From positions 124,001-188,000 of the forward strand of contig JAVXUO010002319.1 of the NCBI GenBank assembly GCA_033065855.1: DNA of 64,000 nucleotides, in the 5' to 3' direction. This document shows positions 10,464 to 22,518 of this stretch, one piece after another. The translations under genes and the position numbers were made by a program. The stretch is from Escallonia rubra (Eukaryota > Streptophyta > Magnoliopsida > Escalloniales > Escalloniaceae). Positions within the stretch are counted from its first letter, which is position 1, and each line of letters opens with the position of its first letter. The notes beneath the pieces are model-generated. The model searched no databases and was not told the origin of the DNA. It saw only the letters and a list, made by a program, of their open reading frames with translations.

Positions 10464-12770
10464 TTAACCCCAAAACTCTTCATCATCATCGTCCTCCTCG
10501 ACCATACTGCCAGGTTCGAGACCTAACACTTTATAATGGTTTCTCTTGTCATGATCAGTCATCTTATTACACAACGCACACTTTCGCAATTTTTTTTGAG
10601 CCGTTGGTTTTTCAATCGGATTCTTCATGCGTATTTCTCGTTTTCGCCCTTTTGTTTGTGCAATAATTGGATCAAAAATGTCGTCCTCCTCACCTTGCAT
10701 GCTAGTGCCGTCAATGACTGGCTGTTTGGCTCGATTGAATCTACCGGCTGGAGTCGTCCGAGTAGTCGGAGTGTCCCGTCTTTCTGGATCAGCCATCCTA
10801 AACTCCACATGCTTAGCCTTATCCCGTGCGGCTGCTTCAACTTGATACCTGTACCCATCAAATGTTGACGCTGCATCCATTGATAAACCGTGCATGATGT
10901 TACAAAGGTGATTATATCGCAGCGTCTCAGATTGCTCGAAATCAACTGAAACATTGGGCACGTAAGGAATGTGACCGTGGACTCTATTGGCTTCCTTCGT
11001 CCACCGGGCCAAGATATACTGTGGAGGGATTTCACGAGCATTCTTGGAGCTCAAAACCCTCAACGCGTGTCGACAAAGTATACCTTTATGCTCAAACAAT
11101 TGACAGTTGCAATTTACCAACCCGGTGTCCATACATTTAGCAACGGTAAAATGTCTTCTGTTCCTCGGAGTCGACGAAGAGCACGGATTGGCGAAATTCG
11201 TCACGTTTGTCAAAGCATAAACCTTGAGATCTCTGGTGGAATACTCGTGCAACTTTGTCATGCCATATTGATTAGACTTTAGTAGTTCATTCTGAAACTG
11301 TCTAAACATTTCCTTGGTATAGACTTGAGCCGCATGAACCTCCAAAGGTGAAAAGAGTAGTATGGCTCTTTCCCTGTAAACTGTACCCGCGTCGGCTTCT
11401 CTCTCACGGTACAATTGCCTATCAACGGCTTTCTGCATCTCTAGTACGAACTCCACTATACTTGAAGACTGGCTTACGTACCCATCAAAGAATGAATTCA
11501 TAGCTTCGCTTCTCGAGGTCGTAGTCATTCCGGCTGCAAAAAACTTCTTGGTGTAGGCACCGACCCACTGTGTCTTGATCGCATACAACGATTGTAACCA
11601 GGCATGATTGTGCAAATTGTAGTCATCCATTAACGTGGCCCACCTCTCCTCGAACACGTCTACCGTCAACGATTTCTTCACACATGTATTAAAGTCAGTC
11701 TTGAATTCCGGATGGTTTGCATATACATTGTGAAGCCGTTCGGGATATTTGTTGCTTATGTGCCACGTGCACAGTCCATGGTGAGTATCTGGAAGGACCT
11801 TAGCGATTGCATTTTTCATTGCCAGATCTTGGTCGGTGATGATGGTCTTTGGAGGAATATGATACATTGCTTGAAGCCACGTTTCAAATAACCACGTAAA
11901 TGACTCCTCCGTCTCATCCCTAAGCAGGGCAAAGCCAAACGAGATTGACTGATAGTGGTGGTTCACCCCGGTGAACGGAGCAAAAGGCATAGAGTACTTA
12001 TTGGTGCGGTATGTGGTGTCAAACGTCACAACATCCCCAAAATTTTGGTAAGCAGCTCTAGAACGGGGGTCCGCCCAAAATATAGTACTAATGCGGTTCT
12101 CATCATCCAGTTGGAGACTGTAGAAAAATCCAGAATTCTCACTCTGAAGGCACCTGAAGAGATCAAGTGTAGCTTGAGAATCACTCCTACCGAAAGACTC
12201 TCTCTTCTGAGCACGAAGTTCATTTCGAAGGTCTACTTCGTTGAAACTCAACCTGTCAATCCCCCCAGCCTGGCTTGAGAAAACCCCCATCATCTTAGAA
12301 GGTGGAATTTTAGCCCCGGCCATTGTAAAAATCAGTTGTCTGTGTGCCGCGCTAATTTCTCGGTGTTGATGAATTTGACCAATCTTACTGGGGGTCATCA
12401 ACTGATGATTATGACTCAACTCCACTCCCGTCACAACCCAATGGTTTTCTTTTTTCCGGTGTACTGCATACACATGGGCCTTGCAGCCGGTACCCAAAAA
12501 TGTGTCGCGTTTTCTTTGTTTTGTTGTCCCTTCGTCACTGATCTGAACGACCGGGGGTACATGCGGTGCTCCTCGATGACACTCAAATAGTCTTGCACAA
12601 ATTTGATCGGTATTCACCCGTTTTCTAGTCGTCTTAGTTCTAATACCGAAAACCATCGTTTTTGAATATGCTCTGTAGTATGCTTCGACTTCGTCCAGTG
12701 TTTGAAAAACTTGATCCAAGTAAGGTGGATCAGAACCTTCACAAAAATTGCTTCCTCCAGTTGCATCCAT
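10464..12770 (-). CDS. FAR1-type MULE transposase, intact
   Basis: A single uninterrupted 768-codon frame. Residues about 25-130 are a FAR1/WRKY-GCM1-type zinc-finger DNA-binding region (YYRAYSKTM, Cys64, GCKAHVYAV, HNHQL). Residues about 245-430 are the MULE transposase core: Asp251 in TFDTTY, Asp313 in ITDQD, the C334-x2-H337 signature (CTWHI) and Glu422 in SRSEAMNSFF, the expected DDE set. A SWIM zinc finger follows (CNCQ at 553, CRH at 566-568). The acidic C-terminus has a small CxxC-type knuckle (CALCNK). It should cut and join the element ends in the nucleus. The start follows an acceptor (TTTTTTAG, exon from 12784); the promoter lies 2.2 kb away in the loop. One oddity is Val at residue 40 (TMVFGIR), where the right copy keeps the family-typical Gly (GFGIR). 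This is the only intact transposase frame in the window. Confidence 0.9.
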   Translation of the reverse strand: MDATGGSNFCEGSDPPYLDQVFQTLDEVEAYYRAYSKTMVFGIRTKTTRKRVNTDQICARLFECHRGAPHVPPVVQISDEGTTKQRKRDTFLGTGCKAHVYAVHRKKENHWVVTGVELSHNHQLMTPSKIGQIHQHREISAAHRQLIFTMAGAKIPPSKMMGVFSSQAGGIDRLSFNEVDLRNELRAQKRESFGRSDSQATLDLFRCLQSENSGFFYSLQLDDENRISTIFWADPRSRAAYQNFGDVVTFDTTYRTNKYSMPFAPFTGVNHHYQSISFGFALLRDETEESFTWLFETWLQAMYHIPPKTIITDQDLAMKNAIAKVLPDTHHGLCTWHISNKYPERLHNVYANHPEFKTDFNTCVKKSLTVDVFEERWATLMDDYNLHNHAWLQSLYAIKTQWVGAYTKKFFAAGMTTTSRSEAMNSFFDGYVSQSSSIVEFVLEMQKAVDRQLYREREADAGTVYRERAILLFSPLEVHAAQVYTKEMFRQFQNELLKSNQYGMTKLHEYSTRDLKVYALTNVTNFANPCSSSTPRNRRHFTVAKCMDTGLVNCNCQLFEHKGILCRHALRVLSSKNAREIPPQYILARWTKEANRVHGHIPYVPNVSVDFEQSETLRYNHLCNIMHGLSMDAASTFDGYRYQVEAAARDKAKHVEFRMADPERRDTPTTRTTPAGRFNRAKQPVIDGTSMQGEEDDIFDPIIAQTKGRKREIRMKNPIEKPTAQKKLRKCALCNKMTDHDKRNHYKVLGLEPGSMVEEDDDDEEFWG

Positions 12771-12784
12771 ATTTATACAGAAAT

Positions 12785-14960
12785 CTAAAAAATAAAAATT
12801 ATATCATTCTCAACAAGTCATAGAATTAAATAAAAGAAGAATAAAAATTATTTGCAGTGTAATCGTTGGAAAATTTGTATAATGTAAAATTACCAAAATA
12901 GCCCCCGATGAGCGGCAAATTACCGAAATGCCCTCGGGGGTTCATTATCACCCTAACGCCCCAAATCAGCTTCGAAACAACCTTTCAGGTGCTTTGCTTA
13001 CATTTCTGGACGAAGCAGTCATTTGAAAAACTGAAGGGGGCAAAGTAATGAAAATACCCCTCTCGGGAATGCGAATTACCAAAATGCCCCCTCGCATCAG
13101 AAAAGCTGAATAGTTTTTTCGAACGACTTTTAAGCTTTATCTAATTCACAACTTTTAAATAACTTTTCGGGTGTCTCACACCCTTTCCTGAACTAAAAGT
13201 TTTTAAGGAAATTCGTGTAATGTAAAATTAGGAAAATAGCCCCCGATGAGCGGCAAATTATCGAAATGGCCCGGGGTTCATTATGACCCCAACGCCTCGC
13301 GAATCAGCTTCAAATCAGCCTTTCAGGTGCTTTGCTTACATTTATGGACTGAGAAGTCGTTTCAAAAACTTGACACCGTAAAATTACCAAAATACCCCTC
13401 TCGGGGCGACGAACTACCAAGATGCCCCCTGGCATCAGGAAAAATCTCGAAAGTGCTTTAAGATGCTATTTTAAGGTTGCTGAGTTCATCCTTGATCTAA
13501 AAAGCATTTTACGGATTTTTCGTCTAAAAATCCCGAACCGGTGTCCGGATCGAGCGCTTAAAAGCCCGTTCGACAAAAAATTGCTACCGGCTTCGGAATG
13601 GCCCGAATTCCTGTGGAATGGAACTTCCCATCTTCGCTAGGGTTTGCTTACATTTACGGACTGGAAAGACGTTCGAAAAAGTTAACAGCGTGAAATTACC
13701 AAAATACCCCTCTTGGGCGACGAATTACCGAAATGCCCCTGGCATCGGGAAAAATCTCAAAAGTGCTTTAAGATGCTATTCTAAGGTTCCTGAGTTCATC
13801 CTTGATCTAAAAAGCACTTTAGGGATTTTTCGTAAAAAAAATCCCGAACCGGTGTCCAGATCGAGCGCTTAAAAGCCCGTTCGGCAAAAAATTGCTACCG
13901 GCTTCGGAATGGCCCGAATTCATGGGGAATGGAACTTCCCATCCTCGCTAGAGTTTGCTTACATTTACGGACTGGAAAGACGTTCGAAAAAGTTAACAGC
14001 GTAAAATTACCAAAATACCCCTCTCGGGCGGCGAATTACCAAAATGCCCCTGGCATCGGGAAAAATCTCAAAAGTGCTTTAAGATGCTATTCTAAGGTTG
14101 CTGAGTTCATCCTTCGTCTAGAAAGAACTTTAGGGATTTTTCGTCAAAAAATCCCGAACCGGTGTCCGGATCGAGCGCTTAAAAGCCCGTTCGGCAAAAA
14201 ATTGCTACCGGCTTCGGAATGGCCCAAATTCCTGGGGAATGGAACTTCCCATCTTCGCTAGGGTTTGCTTACATTTACGGACTGAAAAGACGTTCGAAAA
14301 AGTTGACAGCGTAAAATTACGAAAATACCCCTCTCGGGCGGCGAATTACCAAAATGCCCCTGGCATCAGGAAAAATCTCAAAAGTGCTTTAAGATGCTAT
14401 TCTAAGGTTTCTGAGTTCATCCTTGATCTAGAAAGCATTTTACGGATTTTTCGTAAAAAAATCCCGAACCGGTGTCTGGATCGAGCGCTTAAAAGCCCGT
14501 TCGGCAAAAAACTGCTACCGGCTTCAGAATTGCCTGAATTCCTAGGGAATAGAACTTCCCAACATCCAAGGGTTCTCAAAAAAGTTTCGCGCAAAATCGC
14601 GCTAGCTTGATATTTTAAATTACACTGCGAAGTTACAAGATTGCGCGTATCAGTTAACCCCTTTCCAGTCTTTTGAAAAATCTGAACTTTTTACCTGATA
14701 CAGATCTTTTAAAAATAACTAGGGTCTCTTTTTTACACTTTGGCAAAATCTAGCTCTAGCTATTTTTATAAATTCGTGAAAGATCATAATTTTGACGCCC
14801 TAAAAAATCGATATTTTCGAATCTTTCGAATGTAATACCGCGATTTGTAAAAACGTAATTTTGACACTCTAAACACGAATTTTAGACTATGGTAAGAACA
14901 ATTTAAGCGTACGAACAATTTAAATTAACAGTGAATTATAAGAAAATTCAAAATACTTAC
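12785..14960 (-). other. Leader intron of the left transposase gene
   Basis: Reading leftwards, the donor ACAA|GTAAGT is at 14961/14960 and the acceptor TTTTTTAG is at 12785. The inner part (12785-13230) belongs to the palindrome arm. The outer part (13231-14600) holds 310-bp repeats in the loop. The region 12880-13320 also has two tandem versions of a CGATGAGCGGCAAATTA...CAGGTGCTTTGCTTAC segment. Confidence 0.55.
13320..14610 (+). repeat. 310-bp tandem repeats in the loop
   Basis: GGAATGGAACTTCCCA occurs near 13616, 13928 and 14238, with a variant near 14546, giving a 310-311-bp period. Each unit includes GGGTTTGCTTACATTTACGG and CGATCGAGCGCTTAAAAG-type segments. Homologous arrays lie at 1187-1730, 2520-3065, 4950-5940 and 22690-23650, so the repeat is a structural component of the whole family. 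Confidence 0.85.
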
Positions 14961-15134
14961 TTGTTTTGACTTGAAAAAAATGACGAAGAAATCCACCTAT
15001 CTTCTTCTAGCGGTTATCCACCGATCTTCTAGCGTAAAAATTTTTTCGCTCGTATTGTTGTGGAGATTATGTAGGTGAGATAGGGAGAATGATGAGAGTG
15101 TAAGAAATAATTCGGGGGAAGAGGGTTTTTATAG
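14961..15134 (-). promoter_or_regulatory. TATA box and 5' UTR exon of the left transposase gene
   Basis: On the minus strand CTATAAAAACCCTC (15134-15121) is followed by a leader almost identical to that of the PMD-Ulp1 gene. It ends at the same ACAA|GTAAGT donor (14961/14960). The two genes of element B therefore appear to have the same promoter, one from each terminal repeat. Confidence 0.65.
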
Positions 15135-15410
15135 ACAGAAAAGTGAGCCGGGGGGGGGGGGGGGGCAACTAATGTTCTGCCATGTGTCGAAGAGGGGTGG
15201 GGGCCAAGCCATGGGAGGAGGTTTTGGGAGGGGGAAAAGAGGGGGGAATCTGCCGAAGGGGGGTGGGGGCCTAGGGAGGGAGAATGACACGTGGGGGGGG
15301 GGGGAGAGGTGGGGGCCACGGGGGGAGGGGGGTTACTGCCGGGTTAAGATTGGCCTTGGGCCAATCGCATGACTCTCGTGCGATTGGCCCAAAGCCAATC
15401 GCCAGACTCT

Positions 15411-15870
15411 TAATTTTACATTACACGAATTTCCTTAAAAACTTTTAGTTCAGGAAAGGGTGTGAGACACCCGAAAAGTTATTTAAAAGTTGTGAATTAG
15501 ATAAAGCTTAAAAGTCGTTCGAAAAAACTATTCAGCTTTTCTGATGCCAGGGGGCATTTTGGTAATTCGCATTCCCGAGAGGGGTATTTTCATTACTTTG
15601 CCCCCTTCAGTTTTTCAAATGACTACTTCGTCCAGAAATGTAAGCAAAGCACCTGAAAGGTTGTTTCGAAGCTGATTTGGGGCGTTAGGGTGATAATGAA
15701 CCCCCGAGGGCATTTCGGTAATTTGCCGCTCATCGGGGGCTATTTTGGTAATTTTACATTATTCAAATTTTCCAACGATTACACTGCAAATAATTTTTAT
15801 TCTTCTTTTATTTAATTCTATGACTTGTTGAGAATGATATAATTTTTATTTTTTAGATTTCAGTATAAAT
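15411..15870 (+). other. Start of right arm; promoterless upstream of transposase copy
   Basis: Inverted copy of 12771-13230. It keeps the leader-intron acceptor (TTTTTTAG near 15856) but has no TATA box or donor. The arm stops before reaching them, and the promoter in the adjacent loop points away, to the left. Confidence 0.75.
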
Positions 15871-18176
15871 ATGGATGCAACTGGAGGAAGCAATTTTTGT
15901 GAAAGTTCTGATCCACCTTACTTGGATCAAGTTTTTCAAACACTGGACGAAGTCGAAGCATACTACAGAGCATATTCGAAAACGATGGGTTTCGGTATTA
16001 GAACTAAGACGACTAGAAAACGGGTGAATACCGATCAAATTTGTGCAAGACTATTTGAGTGTCATCGAGGAGCACCGCATGTACCCCCGGTCGTTCAGAT
16101 CAGTGACGAAGGGACAACAAAACAAAGAAAACGCGACACATTTTCGGGTACCGGCTGCAAGGCCCATGTATATGCAGTACACCGGAAAAAAGAAAACCAT
16201 TGGGTTGTGACGGGAGTGGAGTTGAGTCATAATCATCAGTTGATGACCCCCAGTAAGATTGGTCAAATTCATCAACACCGAGAAATTAGCGCGGCACACA
16301 GACAACTGATTTTTACAATGGCCGGGGCTAAAATTCCACCTTCTAAGATGATGGGGGTTTTCTCAAGCAGGCTGGGGGGATTGACAGGTTGAGTTTCAAC
16401 GAAGTAGACCTTCGAAATGAACTTCGTGCTCAGAAGAGAGAGTATTTCGGTAGGAGTGATTCTCAAGCTACACTTGATCTCTTCAGGTGCCTTCAGAGTG
16501 AGAATTCTAGATTTTTCTACAGTCTCCAACTGGATGATGAGAACCGCATTAGTACTATATTTTGAGCGGACCCCCGTTCTAGAGCTGCTTACCAAAATTT
16601 TGGGGATGTTGTGACGTTTGACACCACATACCACACCAATAAGTACTCTATGCCTTTTGCTCCGTTCATCGGGGTGAACCACCACTATCAGTCAATCTCG
16701 TTTGGCTTTGCCCTGCTTAGGGATGAGACGGAGGAGTCATTTACGTTGTTATTTGAAACGTGGCTTCAAGCAATGTATCATATTCCTCCAAAGACCATCA
16801 TCACCGACCAAGATCTGGCAATGAAAAATGCAATCGCTAAGGTCCTTCCAGATACTCACCATGGACTGTGCACGTGGCACATAAGCAACAAATATCCCGA
16901 ACGGCTTCACAATGTATATGCAAACCATCCGGAATTCAAGACTGACTTTAATACATGTGTGAAGAAATCGTTGACGGTAGACGTGTTCGAGGAGAGGTGG
17001 GCCACGTTAATGGATGACTACAATTTGCACAATCATGCCTGGTTACAATCGTTGTATGCGATCAAGACACAGTGGGTCGGTGCCTACACCAAGAAGTTTT
17101 TTGCAGCCGGAATGACTACGACCTCGAGAAGCGAAGCTATGAATTCATTCTTTGATGGGTACGTAAGCCAGTCTTCAAGTATAGTGGAGTTCGTACTAGA
17201 GATGCAGAAAGCCGTTGATAGGCAATTGTACCGTGAGAGAGAAGCCGACGCGGGTACAGTTTACAGGGAAAGAGCCATACTACTCTTTTCACCTTTGGAG
17301 GTTCATGCGGCTCAAGTCTATACCAAGGAAATGTTTAGACAGTTTCAGAATGAACTACTAAAGTCTAATCAATATGGCATGACAAAGTTGCACGAGTATT
17401 CCACCAGAGATCTCAAGGTTTATGCTTTGACAAACGTGACGAATTTCGCCAATCCGTGCTCTTCGTCGACTCCGAGGAACAGAAGACATTTTACCGTTGC
17501 TAAATGTATGGACACCGGGTTGGTAAATTGCAACTGTCAATTGTTTGAGCATAAAGGTATACTTTGTCGACACGCGTTGAGGGTTTTGAGCTCCAAGAAT
17601 GCTCGTGAAATCCCTCCACAGTATATCTTGGCCCGGTGGACGAAGGAAGCCAATAGAGTCCACGGTCACATTCCTTACGTGCCCAATGTTTCAGTTGATT
17701 TCGAGCAATCTGAGACGCTGCGATATAATCACCTTTGTAACATCATGCACGGTTTATCAATGGATGCAGCGTCAACATTTGATGGGTACAGGTATCAAGT
17801 TGAAGCAGCCGCACGGGATAAGGCTAAGCATGTGGAGTTTAGGATGGCTGATCCAGAAAGACGGGACACTCCGACTACTCGGACGACTCCAGCCGGTAGA
17901 TTCAATCGAGCCAAACAGCCAGTCATTGACGGCACTAGCATGCAAGGTGAGGAGGACGACATTTTTGATCCAATTATTGCACAAACAAAAGGGCGAAAAC
18001 GAGAAATACGCATGAAGAATCCGATTGAAAAACCAACGGCTCAAAAAAAATTGCGAAAGTGTGCGTTGTGTAATAAGATGACTGATCATGACAAGAGAAA
18101 CCATTATAAAGTGTTAGGTCTCGAACCTGGCAGTATGGTCGAGGAGGACGATGATGATGAAGAGTTTTGGGGTTAA
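15871..18176 (+). pseudogene. FAR1-type MULE transposase, broken right copy
   Basis: Inverted near-identical copy of the intact gene at 10464-12770. There are two disabling changes. A 1-bp deletion near 16368 (TCAAGCAGG against TCAAGCCAGG in the left copy) ends the first frame at 16392. A Trp codon became TGA at 16563-16565. After that the original frame is open to 18176 and still carries the first catalytic Asp (TFDTTY), TDQD, CTWHI, SEAMN and SWIM motifs. Several missense differences are visible, such as Leu for Trp in TLLFETW. It keeps Gly in the FAR1 GFGIR motif, which the left copy lost. With no upstream promoter it is unlikely to be expressed as a transposase. Confidence 0.88.
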
Positions 18177-18299
18177 TGTTTCAGTTGTATAACGAATAAC
18201 TTTTATAATGAGCATAAATTTGTGATTTGGTTTGTTGAATCTTTAATTTGTGATTTGGTTTGTGGATTATTGATATTTTTGGAAGGGACTATTCGCGCC

Positions 18300-19500
18300 G
18301 TCAATACTTCCGAACAATCTTGTAATTTTTTTTGCTCATTGCACCTCAGGCACGCTAGTTAGCCCATTCGTAAGAATTTCGGCAAGATACGAGACACGTT
18401 AGTTTTTGGGTTTTCCTATGGAAGGCCTATTCGGGCACACTTCAGGGCCCAATTCATAGCTTCCGAAAAATCTCGTAATTTTTTTTGTCACTTTTTTTTT
18501 GTTCATTGCACCTCAGGCACGCTAGTTAGCCCATTCGTAAGAATTTCGGCAAGATACGAGACACGTTATTTTTTGGGTTTTCCTATGGAAGGCCTATTCG
18601 GGCACACTTCAGGGCCCAATTCATAGCTTCCGAAAAATCTCGTAATTTTTTTTGTCACTTTTTTTTTGTTCATTGCACCTCAGGCACGCTAGTTAGCCCA
18701 TTCGTAAGAATTTCGGCAAGATACGAGACACGTTATTTTTTGGGTTTTCCTATGGAAGGCCTATTCGGGCACACTTCAGGGCCCAATTCATAGCTTCCGA
18801 AAAATCTCGTAATTTTGTCACTTTTTTTTTTGTTCATTGCACCTCAGGCACGCTAGTTAGCCCATTCGTAAGAATTTCGGCAAGATACGAGACACGTTAT
18901 TTTTTGGGTTTTCCTATGGAAGGCCTATTCGGGCACACTTCAGGGCCCAATTCATGGCTTCCGAAAAATCTCGCAATTTTTTTTGTCACTTTTTTTTTGT
19001 TCATTGCACCTCAGGCACGCTAGTTAGCCCATTCGTAAGAATTTCGGCAAGATACGAGACACGTTATTTTTTGGGTTTTCCTATGAAAGGCCTATTCGGG
19101 CACACTTCAGCGCCCAATTCATAGCTTCCGAAAATCTCGTAATTTTTTTTGTCACTTTTTTTTTGTTCATTGCACCTGAGGCACGCTAGTTAGCCCATTC
19201 GTAAGAATTTCGGCAAGATACGGGACACGTTATTTTTTGGGTTTTCCTATGGAAGGCCTATTCGGGCACACTTCAGGGCCCAATTCATAGCTTCCGAAAA
19301 ATCTCGTAATTTTTTTTGTCATTTCTTTTTTGCTCACTGCCCCTTAGGCACGCTAATAGGCCATATATATGAATTTTGGCGAAAATCGAGACAAATAATT
19401 TTTTTGAAAATCCTATAATGTATTAATATTCGTGCACACTGTATCGCCAAATTCATAGCAACAATAAAAAAATTATGTACATTTTTTCAGGGGTTCTTTG
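18300..19500. repeat. 165-bp tandem array between convergent genes (right arm)
   Basis: Inverted counterpart of 9119-10335 with a similar number of units, recognised by CTCAGGCACGCTAGTTAGCCC. Most single-base differences from the left array fall in T-run lengths. One unit near 18815 has lost part of its T-rich segment. Confidence 0.85.
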
Positions 19501-19520
19501 CTCATTGCACCTTAGCCACT

Positions 19521-22516
19521 CTAGTTAGGATAATGGTAATTAAGGCGTCTAGCTTCATTCTTTTTCAGCTACCAGGCTATCCTATACCTAAACGTCAAGG
19601 CAGCCTTCCTAGTCCACCATTTATATTTGAGCACCTCCGACCGAGCAATGTAGTCCATGTACTTGAGGACGTAAATCCCGCAATCGTGACTGTTATATTG
19701 CTTTGGTCGGTCCTGTATCATCTCGACCGTCCAAGGCTCTACCGTCGAATTCCTGGTGATGGATTCCCCCGAATAATCTCGGCACGCTAGCGAGAAGATA
19801 GTAGTCTGCATCCAACAATAAAAAAAGGTCATCAATATATGTTACAATAAGAATATACTATGAGCCAAGGTCAACCGATAAAAACTAACCACTGCAGTGA
19901 TGTACTCGCTGTATATCTGTGCCAGCGACCGAAAGGGAGAGTCCTCCCGTAGGCTATCGTATATGTTGACCGCTCTGTTCGCTGGATAGAGAACTAATAG
20001 GAACCAGTGGTGTTCATGATGGCAAGGTATCATGACAAGGTTCGCATGAGCAGCGTGACATTGATAGTCTGCGGTCAACAGGGCTAACAAGTTTCCAGCT
20101 GGTTTCCACTTACCCATGCCTGCCCCTCGCCTCCTCGATTCTGTGAACTCCCTCATGCTGGTCACCATTAATGGGACAAGATAAGTGGGATACATGTTAA
20201 GCTTCAAATCTTCGCACTGGTTATAACGTAGCTCTCTAATCCGGAGCAGATCTATATAAGCGTTCATGACAAAATTTGAAATATCTATCTCCGGTGCCAA
20301 CATTCTCACATCCGCGTGACCTAGCAATGTTCCAAGAGGAAAGTCTGTTGAATCGACAGGCTCAGGCCCGAAGTAGTGCCGGTCGATCCAATCCCGCTTC
20401 CATCGCCTCAATGGCTTTGTCGCTTGTCCTTTATCCGACCGGTTGCTTGGGCGCGAGGCCTGGATTCCTACTTGGGTCACCTGACTCTGGCGCTGAGATT
20501 CGTACGTGTCAGGAGGAAAGCGACTAGACGGCTCCCAGAATTCCCTCTGGGGCAAAGACGCGTCAGGAGGCAAGCGACTAGACAGCTCCCAGAATTCACT
20601 CTGGGGCACAAAGTCGTACGTGTCAGGAGGCAAGCGACTAAACGGCTCCCACACCTGACTCTGGGGCTAAAACCCGTACGCATCAGGAGGCAAGCCACTA
20701 GACGGCTCCCACACCTGACTCTCGGGCTGAGAGCCGTACGCGTCAGGAGGCAAGCCACTAGACGGCTCCCACACCTGACTCTGGGGCTGGGGCTGAGAGC
20801 CGTACGCGTCAGGAGGCAAGCCACTAGACGGCTCCCCTTGGTAACCCCGGTACGCAAGACTAAAGTTGTGAAGATCAGTCTTGTACCTCTCAATGGAGCT
20901 CTTGAGACTGTCAGGCGCATGCGCGACATACCAGTCAAACTGCTCAAGCTGCTTGAACACCTTAGTGCCCTGGTCAACCTAAAAAAAATGCATAAATAAA
21001 TCACCGTCATCATTTCAGGCATGGTCTAGAAGGTGCAAAAATAAATATTGAAACAACACTAGAGTTGACTTACAATGCTCAATGCCCAGAACTGGTCATA
21101 GACCTCACGTGGCGCGTACGATGTCTTCCTCACTTGGGAAGGACGATTCACCCTCGTGCGCGTCACCTTGAGAAACCATTGCAGGTAATCCTCAGTACTG
21201 GTGCCGTCGTCCTTGAGCGATACAAGGCTACCATACGTTTCTTGCCAAGTATTTCACTGTTGCACCTCGTCGCTCAGCAAATTCAAGGCATCAGGCACCT
21301 CAAAATTCGGACCTCGACCGCTCCTGTATGGCCGCATGTCTACAGCGGGTTTTGGTATCCCTTGTAGACAGCCAGCTTGTTTCATAGCTCGATCGGGCAT
21401 CTGAAACTCACATACTTCAAAATGAATAAGTGGCACCCGAACCAAACCTGCCAGCACGTACGACACCGGCAGTTGCCAACACGTCTCATCCAACCGATGC
21501 ATCACCTTCCCATATGGCTGCCACGTCACCTGGGATGCATCCATCATATCTAGTTCCCCCCGATAGAACATTAGATTGTGGTGAGGGTCTACCCGTCTAC
21601 TCCGTTTGGGCCTAGGCCCCCAGGCCCACACCCTAGGCCACGTCTCATCGGAATCAGCTACGGGCTGTGGACGACCCGTGGGTAGCCTCTCGTAAGACCA
21701 AACCTGTGAATGCAAACATAATATGAAATTAGTTATTAATCACGAATATATTGGCACGTCAACGAAGAATATTAATGCTCAAACCTGTAACAGAGTGATG
21801 CAGGCGGCAATGGACTTGGCACCCTTTCTCGTAGCTTTGTGCAATGCTCGATATAGGTGCGCAAGGACAGCTGAACCCCACGAATACGAGTATACCTCCT
21901 CAAGATCCTCCAAGAACACCAAATACTTCGGATGCACCGTGTTTTTTTTTTGCGTCGGAAGTAATATAGATCCAATAATATACAAAAGGAATGCCTTCGT
22001 ATACACCGAAAAATCATGAGGAGTGTATTCATCCGGTAGCTCGCCGTACTGCTCTCTCAGTCATTTAAGTTTTATGCCGTTGGTTGTAAGAGCTTCCCTC
22101 GGAATTCCCAGAAAATACTGCCTAGCCATCTTCGCTATGGATGCAGACGTTTTACTCGAAGTAATGGGTCTACCGTGACATGGGATTCCAAGTATAAATC
22201 CAACGTCCTCTAATGTAATAGTCATTTCACCAAACCGGAAGTGAAATGAGTTCGTCTCGCCCCTCCATCGTTCAACTAGAGCGGATATAAGGCAATCGTC
22301 GTGCCGAGCCCAAATCCCGCAATCGGTGAACACCGTCAAATTTTGATTGTGTAGTAGTTCTATTTGTTCCTCGTTCAGTACCCATTCGTCGAGGTGACTT
22401 GTGCTTTGAATTGTTTCCAAAACACCCCTATCGACACCGTCAAATACGTGCCTCGCGACGTGGTCATCGTCATCGTATAGGATAGATGTATCATGAGGTC
22501 CAGGGTTGAAATCCAT
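19521..22516 (-). pseudogene. PMD - Ulp1 fusion gene, broken right copy
   Basis: Inverted copy of 6124-9118 with the same exon borders. It keeps the base whose loss frameshifts the left copy (GACCCTCACC around 21590) but carries four nonsense changes: TGA at 22063-22061 (Trp), TGA at 21256-21254 (Trp), TAG at 20669-20667 (Gln) and TAG at 19571-19569 (Glu). The Ulp1 His, Asp and Cys codons are still readable. Neither copy alone can make the full protein, yet their defects do not overlap. Trp to TGA and Gln to TAG are C-to-T-type transitions, as expected in methylated plant transposons; Glu to TAG is a transversion. Confidence 0.85.
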
Positions 22517-22518
22517 AT

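Larger units (their letters stand above)
13231..15410. other. Loop of the palindrome
   Basis: Sequence present once between the two arms. At its left edge the shared sequence TGTAAAATTA (13221-13230) gives way to GGAAAATAGC; at its right edge CGCCAGACTC is followed by the inverted partner at 15411-15420. It contains four to five 310-bp repeats, the transposase promoter and leader, a G-rich tract, and a terminal array truncated at the point equivalent to about 4056 in the left end. Confidence 0.85.

Noticed and set aside
10536-12590. Plus-strand frames inside the transposase
   Set aside because: They are shadows of the intact minus-strand gene; none carries a recognisable motif.
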